From Streptosporangiaceae bacterium (GTDB lineage: Bacteria > Actinomycetota > Actinomycetes > Streptosporangiales > Streptosporangiaceae): a stretch of 23,178 nt of DNA. Made by a program: the position numbers and the translations under genes. The stretch lies in contig JASIBJ010000124.1 of the NCBI GenBank assembly GCA_030045215.1, positions 1 through 23,178 of the forward strand, given 5' to 3'. Under the pieces are notes generated by a model. The model ran no database searches, was not told the DNA's origin, and saw only the letters and a list, made by a program, of their open reading frames with translations. Below, piece after piece: positions 8,722 to 14,504 of the stretch; positions within the stretch are counted from its first letter, which is position 1, and the number at the start of each line of letters is the position of its first letter.

Positions 8722-9486
8722 TCATGACGCCATGCGGCTCAGGGCGAGGGTCTGGCGACGCTGCGCGAGCAATTGCTTGATGGCGGGCGGCCCGCCCGCG
8801 CGGACGGCCAGGTGCACCTTCGTGAGCGCGAGCTGCGCCGCTGCGTCTCCCGCGAAGGCCTGGCAGCACAGCTCGGGCTCAAGGTTGGCGGCAGCCAGTA
8901 TCGCTCCGGTCGCGCCAAGCGGCCCGGCCAGCGCCAGCAGCGCCGATGAGCCCACGTACGTGAACCCCGGGTAGTTCGCGATCTCGTCGAGTAGCCGGTC
9001 GGGGTCGCCCGAGGAGTCCTTCTGGCCCGCCACCGGCAGGCGGGCCAGTTCGCTGACCGGTACGCCGGGCGCGGACAGCCACGGAATGTGGTAGGCGAGC
9101 ACCGGCCGGCCCGCGGCGGCCGCCGCGATGGCGCTGAAGTAGCCGGCCAGATCCTGGCTGCCCGGCGGCGGCCAGGCGAGGACGGCGTCGGCACCGGCGG
9201 CGACGGCGGCGGCGCTTAGTTCCGCCGCGCGGCCCACGGCCGCATCGCCGGTTCCGGCCAGCACTGGTATCTGCGCCGGTACCGCCGCGCGGACCGAGGC
9301 GACCAGTGCGGCGCGCTCGTCGTCGCTGAGCGTGGCTGCCTCACCCGTAGTGCCGCAGACCAGTATCCCGCGCATGCCGCGGCCGGCCAGGTCGCTGGCG
9401 AGCGCCGCGGTCGCGGCATTGTCGACGCTGCCCGTGCTGTCCAGGAGCGTCACGAGTGCGACGCCGACCCCGGTGAACAGATTCAT
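8722..9486 (-). CDS. DapA-like (dihydrodipicolinate synthase/N-acetylneuraminate lyase family) Schiff-base lyase
   Basis: 254 residues, predicted TIM barrel. ATG at 9486 is chosen because GGAG precedes it by 6 bp and MNLFTGVGVALVTLLD is a normal family N-terminus. A TTG-started extension to 9552 would run through a promoter and operator-like sequence and is rejected. Family marks are GTTGEAATLS (45-54), Tyr 132 in YHIP, and the Schiff-base Lys 156 in GQKDSSGD. The Arg that binds the second carboxylate in true dihydrodipicolinate synthase (normally shortly after the Tyr) is absent from the equivalent YHIPWLSAPGVP region. The chain is also shorter at the C-terminus than typical members of about 290-300 residues. 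These points favour an aldolase or dehydratase of a 2-keto sugar acid or similar substrate over lysine synthesis. It is followed 31 bp later by the SDR. Confidence 0.87.
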   Translation of the reverse strand: MNLFTGVGVALVTLLDSTGSVDNAATAALASDLAGRGMRGILVCGTTGEAATLSDDERAALVASVRAAVPAQIPVLAGTGDAAVGRAAELSAAAVAAGADAVLAWPPPGSQDLAGYFSAIAAAAAGRPVLAYHIPWLSAPGVPVSELARLPVAGQKDSSGDPDRLLDEIANYPGFTYVGSSALLALAGPLGATGAILAAANLEPELCCQAFAGDAAAQLALTKVHLAVRAGGPPAIKQLLAQRRQTLALSRMAS

Positions 9487-9538
9487 CGCAGACTCCGCCC
9501 GGTCGGTGCGCGGCGGCGCGCCGACGCCGCGTGGCACG

Positions 9539-9544
9539 ATTTTA
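9539..9544 (-). promoter_or_regulatory. Candidate -10 element (TAAAAT) for the DapA-like/SDR unit
   Basis: Minus-strand TAAAAT is close to the sigma-70-type consensus and unusually A/T-rich for this DNA. It lies 52 bp upstream of the ATG at 9486. No good -35 hexamer is seen at 17-18 bp, so the promoter may need activation or use an extended upstream contact. It implies the last two genes of the minus block can be transcribed independently of the unit ending in gntR. Confidence 0.4.
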
Positions 9545-9560
9545 GTCGACAATCAGCAAT
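9543..9560. promoter_or_regulatory. Candidate GntR operator before the DapA-like gene
   Basis: TAGTCGACAATCAGCAAT matches the copy at 14435 in 14 of 18 positions, including ten consecutive bases (GTCGACAATC). It overlaps the minus-strand -10 candidate TAAAAT (9539-9544), so a bound repressor would block the DapA-like/SDR unit. GTCGAC alone is common in coding DNA here; the extended match and promoter location make this copy notable. Confidence 0.55.
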
Positions 9561-9568
9561 TTACGGCA

Positions 9569-9601
9569 GACCGGGCGCTGAGTCGGAACTCAGGCCCGGT
9601 C
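9569..9601 (-). terminator. Hairpin terminator after gntR
   Basis: Arms GACCGGGCGCTGAGT (9569-9583) and ACTCAGGCCCGGTC (9588-9601) pair over 14 bp with one bulged G and a CGGA loop. It lies 32 bp beyond the gntR stop and just upstream of the DapA-like promoter. There is no clear U-run after it on the minus strand, as is often the case in actinobacteria. It should separate the gntR unit from the DapA-like/SDR unit, though read-through is possible. Confidence 0.6.
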
Positions 9602-9632
9602 ACGGCACTTGACCGGTTCGGGGCATGCCGGT

Positions 9633-10340
9633 TCACGCCGAGACCCGGCCATCGCCGGACCGCGTTGATTCGAACTCAGGGAAGCCGGCCAGGTAGTGGG
9701 CGCGCAACTCGGCTCGCAGCCGGGCCAGGTCGCCATCACTGACCGCTTCCACGATCCCCAGGTGGCGCCTGACCGTCTCGGCCATATCGATGCGCTGGCG
9801 CTCGAGTTCCGCGCGCATGAGCGCCCCCATCTGGCTGTTGAGCATGCTCCACAAGTCTTTGATCCGTCGCCGGCCGGAGACGTCGATCAGCACCTCGTGA
9901 AACTGGGTGTCGCTGTCGACGAGGGCGTCCATGTCATTGAGGCGCGCGGCGACGGACATGTGCTCAAGGGCGAGGCGCAGCCCCTTCACCAGATCCTTGC
10001 GGCGGGTGCCGAGGCCGCCCTCCAGGCTCGCATCCTCCAGCACGTACCTCGCGAAGCAGACGTCCTCGGCGTCCTCGATGGACATCCTGGTGACGACGCT
10101 GTAGCGCCGCGGCACGATGTCGATCAGCCCCTCGGCCTGCAGGCTGCGCATCGCGTCCCTGATCGTCCCCCGGCTTACCCCGAACTCTGCGGCCAAGTTG
10201 GCCTCAACCAAGCGGGACTCGGCAGGAAGCTCGTTGTTCAGAATGCGGTGACGCAGCGCGCGGGTTACCGCCTCGGGAAGTGACACATGCTCGAGAATGG
10301 TCCCGTACCTACTTCCTGCACCCCGGCCGTCGGCCGTCAC
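9633..10340 (-). CDS. GntR-family transcriptional regulator, FCD (FadR-type) subfamily
   Basis: 235 residues. The GTG start at 10340 overlaps the preceding DUF4438 stop by 4 bp (GTGA). The N-terminal winged helix-turn-helix is at about 22-88: AVTRALRHRIL, then LAAEFGVSRGTIRDAMRSLQ and GLIDIVPRR. The C-terminal helical FCD ligand domain (about 90-220) has the putative metal set D144/H148 (DTQFH), H193 (RRHLGIVEAV) and H215 (RAHYLAG), so it probably senses a carboxylate or sugar acid through a bound metal ion. It is the last gene of the 2-hydroxyacid dehydrogenase unit, and a hairpin terminator follows it. An 18-bp dyad-containing motif recurs in the promoter of this unit, the divergent unit and the downstream DapA/SDR unit. 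It is the natural candidate for the binding site of this protein, most often as a repressor released by a pathway intermediate. That link is inference. Confidence 0.95.
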   Translation of the reverse strand: MTADGRGAGSRYGTILEHVSLPEAVTRALRHRILNNELPAESRLVEANLAAEFGVSRGTIRDAMRSLQAEGLIDIVPRRYSVVTRMSIEDAEDVCFARYVLEDASLEGGLGTRRKDLVKGLRLALEHMSVAARLNDMDALVDSDTQFHEVLIDVSGRRRIKDLWSMLNSQMGALMRAELERQRIDMAETVRRHLGIVEAVSDGDLARLRAELRAHYLAGFPEFESTRSGDGRVSA

Positions 10341-11206
10341 TGTAGTTGCAACTCCGCCACCGCCAACGATTGCACAATCGCGGCCGACAGGCCGACGTGA
10401 CCCGCCCGGTCAGGCACTGCCCGCAGGACCGGCGCCGGGCCGGTCAGGATCGGCGTCAGGCCGGGCCCGTGGCCGGGCTGCGGGCTACTGGCGTGCACGA
10501 TCACGCCCACGCAGAGCCAGCCGCGGCGATAACCCATGTTGAAGCGAGCATCGAGGTCCAGGACCGCCACCAGGTCGCCGAGCAGCACGTCCTCGGCCGC
10601 GGTCAGCTGGAGGTCCAGGTCCCAGCCGACGGCGGGCCGGCCGATCCCGTTGCCGGCCAGCTTGCTGGGCACGACCAGGCGCACGCCCGCGGTCACCGAG
10701 GTGCCGTCGAGCGCGACCGGCAGCCGTTCGAGCGCGGCCGGAGCGGTGTTGAGGACGGTGACCTCAGGCGGGAAGCCTGGGGGATGCCAGCCCTGCCCGC
10801 ACGCGCGCACCGTGACCTGGTCCGATGGCCGCATCCTGGCCAGGTCCTCCTGGTCGAAGCAGGCGATGACGCGGCCCTGCTCGCCGCGCTTGCCGGTGAC
10901 CAGGCCGCGTGCCCCGGCCGCCCGCCCGGTCCTGACCGTGACCTGATTGCCGATGCAGGAGTAGATGGTGAGCGCGTGGCGCGCGGCCGGGTCGGGATGG
11001 ACCAGGCACGCGCCAGGCGCAGCGTGGTCGGCGTCGCGGCTGAACGCTGACTCGCCGAGCTTGAGGCCGAGCACGATACCGCCATCGCCGGCCGGCACGT
11101 AGGGACGGCCGTCGGCGCCGATCCGGAACGGGCTCTCGCCGCTTTCCGGGTGCTCGGCGTAGCCGAGCAGGTTCACCGCGACTGCCCGCAGCGCCGCCGG
11201 GGTCAC
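10337..11206 (-). CDS. DUF4438 domain protein, copy B (divergent paralogue)
   Basis: 289 residues. The GTG start at 11206 is chosen because it overlaps the upstream stop (GTGA) and gives a protein collinear with the upstream paralogue; a longer start at 11335 would overlap that gene by 130 bp. It shares with copy A the DUF4438 landmarks: PFRIGADGRPYVPAGDGGIVLG near residues 26-47 (central Gly-rich turn), D60-H61, SCIGNQV (83-89), GQGW (137-140), a second-domain segment LGDLVAVLDLDARFNMGYRRGW, and GHGPG (245-249). The family has no assigned reaction; a Thermotoga maritima member (TM1086) has been crystallised. Copy B is the more divergent one: the acidic residue after the D-H pair in copy A (EPG) is Ala here (APG). 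It may be a second subunit or a specialised duplicate. No signal peptide or membrane segment is seen, so it is probably cytoplasmic. Confidence 0.82.
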   Translation of the reverse strand: MTPAALRAVAVNLLGYAEHPESGESPFRIGADGRPYVPAGDGGIVLGLKLGESAFSRDADHAAPGACLVHPDPAARHALTIYSCIGNQVTVRTGRAAGARGLVTGKRGEQGRVIACFDQEDLARMRPSDQVTVRACGQGWHPPGFPPEVTVLNTAPAALERLPVALDGTSVTAGVRLVVPSKLAGNGIGRPAVGWDLDLQLTAAEDVLLGDLVAVLDLDARFNMGYRRGWLCVGVIVHASSPQPGHGPGLTPILTGPAPVLRAVPDRAGHVGLSAAIVQSLAVAELQLQ

Positions 11207-12081
11207 GAGGCCAGCTCCGGAGCGGCGTGCAGCCACGTGGCGAGGTTGGCCTCCGGATCGGTGACCACCTCGAAGGCCTCGGCCGGGCCGCTCAGCAGCG
11301 TGCTCGGACCCGGTCCGTGACCGAAGAGCATGCACTGCCCGGTCGAGATCACGCCGATGGTCAGGAAGCCGGGCGCGTAGCCGCGTCCGTAGCGGTGGTC
11401 GGAGTCCTCTAGCGCAACGATGTCCCCGATGCGCAGTCCTTCGAGCCCGAGCGACAGGTCCTGGCCGAGGCCCGCGTACGCGCCCATCAGGTCGGTGTTG
11501 GCGTACTCCGAGACCATTCCCGCGCCCGCGCCCACGGCATCGGCCGGCACCACCGCGGCCACGTGCACCTCGAGGCGGCCGGCGGCGGTCGTGCCGCCGG
11601 GCATGCTGGCTAGCAGCGCGGGCGAGCAGTTCTTCACCGTGAGCGCCGGATGCTCGGTGAGCGTGAGACCCTGGCCGATCGCCGTGACCGACACCTGGTC
11701 GCCGGTCGTGATGCTGGCCATCTCGGACGCCGGGAAGTCGACCAGGACGTAGGCATGCTGGCCGATCACGTGACCGACGGCGCCGGTCGCGGGGCCGGTG
11801 TCGACGACCACCTGATTGCCGACGCAGGTCAGGAACTGCAGGGCCATGTTGGCTCCGGCGCTGCGATGGCGGACCGATGCGCCCGGCTCCAGGTGGTCGG
11901 AGGCGTAGCCGGTAGCGGGATCGCCGCAGTGCACTCCGAGCGTGACGCCGCCCATGCCGGGCAGCGCGAACGGCTGTCCGTCCGGGCCGACCCGGTAGGC
12001 ATGCCGGTCGGCCAGCGCCGGCCAGACCTCGCCGGTCAGTACCTGGCTGACCAGGCGCGTGACGTTGGACGCGACCCTCAT
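11203..12081 (-). CDS. DUF4438 domain protein, copy A
   Basis: 292 residues. ATG at 12081 overlaps the Gfo/Idh stop as ATGA. The N-terminal domain carries AYRVGPDGQPFALPGMGGVT (28-47), D62-H63 followed by EPG, and TCVGNQVVVDTG (85-96). After that come HVIGQHAYVLVDFP and IGQGLTLTEHPALTVKN (about 135-151). The C-terminal domain holds VVPADAVGAGAGM, LRIGDIVALEDSDHRYGRGYAPGFLTIGV (216-244) and GHGPG (254-258). This pattern matches DUF4438 (N- and C-terminal domains), a family without known function. Conserved D/H/C and Gly-rich loops suggest an enzyme or ligand-binding protein. Its place between a Gfo/Idh oxidoreductase and a FadR-type regulator ties it to sugar-acid or polyol catabolism. It is closer than copy B to the family pattern. 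Confidence 0.85.
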   Translation of the reverse strand: MRVASNVTRLVSQVLTGEVWPALADRHAYRVGPDGQPFALPGMGGVTLGVHCGDPATGYASDHLEPGASVRHRSAGANMALQFLTCVGNQVVVDTGPATGAVGHVIGQHAYVLVDFPASEMASITTGDQVSVTAIGQGLTLTEHPALTVKNCSPALLASMPGGTTAAGRLEVHVAAVVPADAVGAGAGMVSEYANTDLMGAYAGLGQDLSLGLEGLRIGDIVALEDSDHRYGRGYAPGFLTIGVISTGQCMLFGHGPGPSTLLSGPAEAFEVVTDPEANLATWLHAAPELAS

Positions 12082-13244
12082 GAGGCTGCCGAGGCGCGCG
12101 TACCCTGCGGTTCCCCTGCGACCTGCTCGCCGAGCGGGAAGCTCACCCAGGCACGCTCGCGGAAGGATCGCTCGAACGCGTTGATCGTCTCCTGCACCAG
12201 GGCGCCCTGGCCGAAGTCCCCCTGGGCCGGCCGGGCGGGATCGAGTATCTCATCGATGAAGTCGCTGATCAGGCCGGAGTAGAACAGGTACTCCCACGGC
12301 TCGCCCGAGTGACCGCCTGGCGGGAAATAGCTGGCGGGAATCTCGGCCTCGACGAACTCGACCGCGCCCTTGGTCGCGGTCCTGATCGTCTGGCAGATGC
12401 CGAACTCGTCCACCAGCCGGGCAATAACTGCCCCCTGCGAGCCGTAGATCCGCGCCTCGATGCCGGGGAAGTTTCCGACCGTCACGTAGGAGGACTGAAT
12501 CGAGGCGAGCGCCCCCGACGCGAATTCGCCAATCCACATGTCCCCGTCGTCGATGTTGGCCCTGGTCATTTTGCCGGTGTCCCGGATCATCCGCTCCGGG
12601 ACGAAGTTGCGCATCGCCCCGACGACCGCGGTGAGCGGCGACCCCAGCCACCAGTGCATGATGTCGATGATCGGGGCGCCGTAGCCCTCGATGGAGGAGA
12701 CGGCGATCCGGGCGGGATCAGCGTCAGGATCGACCTGCCGCAGCGGCGTCGCCGGGTCAATCCACTGGCTGTTCTGCTCGAACCCGTTGAATATGTACGG
12801 CTCGCCGACGAACCCGGAGTCGATCAGGTCCTTGGCGTACTTGATCGCAGGCGCGTACCTGAACGTGAAGCCGAGTTTGGTTCGCAAGCCGCGTTCTGCG
12901 GCCAGCCGGGCCGCCGCCGCCGTCTGCCGGTAGTCGGGGTGCACCGGCTTCTCGCACAGCACGTGCTTGCCGGCCGACAGCGCGTCCCAGGAGACCTGGA
13001 AGTGCGGGCGGTTCCCGGTCGCGACGTCGATCACGTCGATGTCCGGGTCCTCCAGCAGGACACGGTAGTCACTGACTGCCCGCGGCACATCGACGATCCC
13101 GCGCGCCGTCGCCAGCGCGGTCTCGCTGACGTCGGCCAGCGCGACCACCTCGGCGCGCGGGTCGCGTAGCCAGCCTGGTATGTGCGCTACCTGGGCCCAG
13201 TGCCCAGTGCCGACCACCGCAACCCGGACCCGGTCTCCCGTCAT
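12078..13244 (-). CDS. Gfo/Idh/MocA-family oxidoreductase (paralogue 1)
   Basis: 388 residues. ATG at 13244 is preceded by a purine-rich stretch (GAGAGGCGGGAAG) and directly precedes the Rossmann strand VRVAVVGTGHWAQVAHIPGW; the longer start at 13322 would overlap the upstream gene. NAD(P) motif GTGHWA is at 12-17. The catalytic-region CEKP is at 97-100 (Lys 99), and EGYGAPIIDIMHWW (186-199) supplies Asp 194 and His 197. Family members oxidise hydroxyl groups of sugars, inositols and sugar acids, or reduce the corresponding ketones. It is strikingly similar along its length to the divergently encoded protein at 14505: both have EQNSQW, GYGAP, NFVPER, NIDDGD and PPGG. It lies 31 bp after the 2-hydroxyacid dehydrogenase and overlaps the DUF4438 gene by 4 bp. 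Substrate unknown. Confidence 0.93.
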   Translation of the reverse strand: MTGDRVRVAVVGTGHWAQVAHIPGWLRDPRAEVVALADVSETALATARGIVDVPRAVSDYRVLLEDPDIDVIDVATGNRPHFQVSWDALSAGKHVLCEKPVHPDYRQTAAAARLAAERGLRTKLGFTFRYAPAIKYAKDLIDSGFVGEPYIFNGFEQNSQWIDPATPLRQVDPDADPARIAVSSIEGYGAPIIDIMHWWLGSPLTAVVGAMRNFVPERMIRDTGKMTRANIDDGDMWIGEFASGALASIQSSYVTVGNFPGIEARIYGSQGAVIARLVDEFGICQTIRTATKGAVEFVEAEIPASYFPPGGHSGEPWEYLFYSGLISDFIDEILDPARPAQGDFGQGALVQETINAFERSFRERAWVSFPLGEQVAGEPQGTRASAAS

Positions 13245-13275
13245 GGCTTCCCGCCTCTCGCTCCGCCGCCAGCCG

Positions 13276-14310
13276 TTAGTACCCGGCCGCCCGGTCATAG
13301 ACGTTGCGCAGCTCCCGGCCATCGAGCCAGCGCCTCAGGTTGTCGCAGAACAGCTCGGTGATCCGCTCGTTCTCGGCCGCGACCGTCGACGCCGAGTGCG
13401 GCGAGATCACTACATTCGGCATCGCCCACAGCGGTGAGCTGGCCGGCAGCGGCTCGGTCGCGAACACGTCGAGGAAGGCGCCGCCGAGGTGCCCGCGGGC
13501 CAGCGCGTCGATCAGCGCGTCCTCGTCGACTACCTGGCCGCGGCTTACGTTGACCACGACCGCGCCGCGGCGCATGAGGCCGAGCTGACGGGCTCCGACG
13601 AGCCCGCGGGTCTGCTCGGTGAGCGGGCAGGCCAGGATCAGCGCGTCTGTCTCCGGCAGCAGGTCGTCCAGCCGGTCGGAGCTGACGTAGGACGTCACGC
13701 CGGCGACGTCGTAGCTGTGCCCCGGCCGTCCTGCCCCCCAGACTTCCAGGCCGGCCAGGGAGAGCAGCCGCGCGACGGCCCGGCCGGTCCCGCCCAGGCC
13801 GACGACGAGCGCGCGGCGGCCAGCAAGCTGAGTCGAGGTGTACCGCTCCCAGTGCCGTTCTGCCTGCCAGGCGGCGAGCTGCGGCATGCCCTTGGCGAAA
13901 TACAGCAGGCCGAGGAGCGCGAATTCGGCCAGCGGTGTGCCGTGCACGCCCGCCGCCGTGGTGAACACCAGATCGGACCGGGACAGGCCAGTGCGGTCCA
14001 GGAACCCGCCCAGGCCCGCGCTGGTGCCCTGCACCCAGCGCAAGTCGGGGCAGTTGCGAGGCATCTGAGCGGGATCCTGCCAGTCGAAGTCAAAGCTGAC
14101 GTCGGCTTGCCCCCGCAACCGCGACCACCGGCATTGCTCCTCGGCCGACAGCCGCCGCGCGACGCCCGAGTGGTCGGCGGCATACCGCGGGACGGGCATG
14201 AGGTCAGGTTCGTAGAGCACGCGAACGCGCCCGTCCACACCCCGAATCCTCGCCACCAACTCAGGCTCCAGCGGGGTCCCGATGAGGACGCGCACGGCGT
14301 CGGGCGGCAT
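13276..14310 (-). CDS. D-isomer-specific 2-hydroxyacid dehydrogenase
   Basis: 344 residues. ATG at 14310 is preceded by GAGG. The NAD-binding motif GLGGTG is at 171-176. The catalytic triad of the family is present: Arg 257 (NVSRGQVVDEDAL), Glu 286 (DVFATEPLP) and His 305 (ISPHSAS). The N-terminal substrate domain has WVQGTSAGL and VHGTPLAEFAL. Relatives include glyoxylate/hydroxypyruvate reductases and phosphoglycerate dehydrogenase; there is no C-terminal ACT domain, so it is not a regulated serine-pathway enzyme. It is the promoter-proximal gene of the unit that continues with Gfo/Idh, two DUF4438 proteins and gntR. A likely role is reduction of a 2-keto acid released late in the pathway, or oxidation of a 2-hydroxyacid early in it. 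Confidence 0.92.
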   Translation of the reverse strand: MPPDAVRVLIGTPLEPELVARIRGVDGRVRVLYEPDLMPVPRYAADHSGVARRLSAEEQCRWSRLRGQADVSFDFDWQDPAQMPRNCPDLRWVQGTSAGLGGFLDRTGLSRSDLVFTTAAGVHGTPLAEFALLGLLYFAKGMPQLAAWQAERHWERYTSTQLAGRRALVVGLGGTGRAVARLLSLAGLEVWGAGRPGHSYDVAGVTSYVSSDRLDDLLPETDALILACPLTEQTRGLVGARQLGLMRRGAVVVNVSRGQVVDEDALIDALARGHLGGAFLDVFATEPLPASSPLWAMPNVVISPHSASTVAAENERITELFCDNLRRWLDGRELRNVYDRAAGY

Positions 14311-14330
14311 CGATCCTCACTACGTGCCAA

Positions 14331-14355
14331 TTGTCGATAGTCAACGACGACTATC
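14331..14355. promoter_or_regulatory. Candidate GntR operator, left copy
   Basis: TTGTCGATAGTCAACGAC (14331-14348) matches the right copy at 14435 in 14 of 18 positions, all four differences being transitions. In addition GATAGTC (14336-14342) and GACTATC (14349-14355) form a perfect 7-bp inverted repeat with a 6-bp spacer. The inverted repeat overlaps the predicted -10 of the leftward promoter, where a bound repressor would block transcription of the dehydrogenase/DUF4438/gntR unit and so autoregulate gntR. Confidence 0.55.
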
Positions 14356-14434
14356 ACCCTGAGGGCACCAATACGTCAAGTATGTGCTGCGTAGTTATTG
14401 ACGGGCGGGGTCGTTTGGTCCACGATTGAAATAG

Positions 14435-14452
14435 TTGTCGACAATCGACGAT
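14435..14452. promoter_or_regulatory. Candidate GntR operator, right copy
   Basis: TTGTCGACAATCGACGAT contains a perfect 10-bp palindrome TTGTCGACAA (14435-14444). It can also be read as a 17-bp imperfect dyad, TTGTCGA-3-TCGACGA. The site lies just downstream of the predicted rightward -10, near the expected transcription start of the Gfo/Idh pair. Confidence 0.6.
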
Positions 14453-14504
14453 ATTACGCGGCTGCGCCGCTGCGTCCGCCGCCGAGGGCGAGAGGGCGAA
14501 GCAC

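Larger units (their letters stand above)
14311..14504. promoter_or_regulatory. Divergent promoter region with two operator-like copies
   Basis: 194 bp separate the minus-strand dehydrogenase gene from the plus-strand Gfo/Idh gene, noticeably more A/T-rich than the surroundings. Leftward promoter candidate: TTGACG at 14374-14379 (minus strand), 18-bp spacer, GATAGT at 14350-14355. Rightward candidate: TTGACG at 14398-14403, 17-bp spacer, weak CACGAT at 14421-14426. An operator-like copy of the shared motif lies at each gene-proximal end (14331 and 14435), over the leftward -10 and just after the rightward -10. The two -35 elements sit back to back about 18 bp apart. Promoter assignment is by eye only. 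Confidence 0.55.

Noticed and set aside
9487..9552. N-terminal extension of the DapA-like protein from a TTG at 9552
   Set aside because: It would run through the operator-like sequence and the -10 candidate, adds no family sequence, and the ATG at 9486 has a good ribosome site.
10344..10353. Perfect palindrome AGTTGCAACT just upstream of the gntR start
   Set aside because: It lies inside the 3' end of the DUF4438 copy B coding sequence, lacks the GTCGAC core of the other sites, and a 10-bp palindrome is expected by chance in this much DNA.
11207..11335. N-terminal extension of DUF4438 copy B
   Set aside because: It overlaps the upstream gene by 130 bp. The GTG at 11206 gives the usual 4-bp overlap and a protein collinear with copy A.
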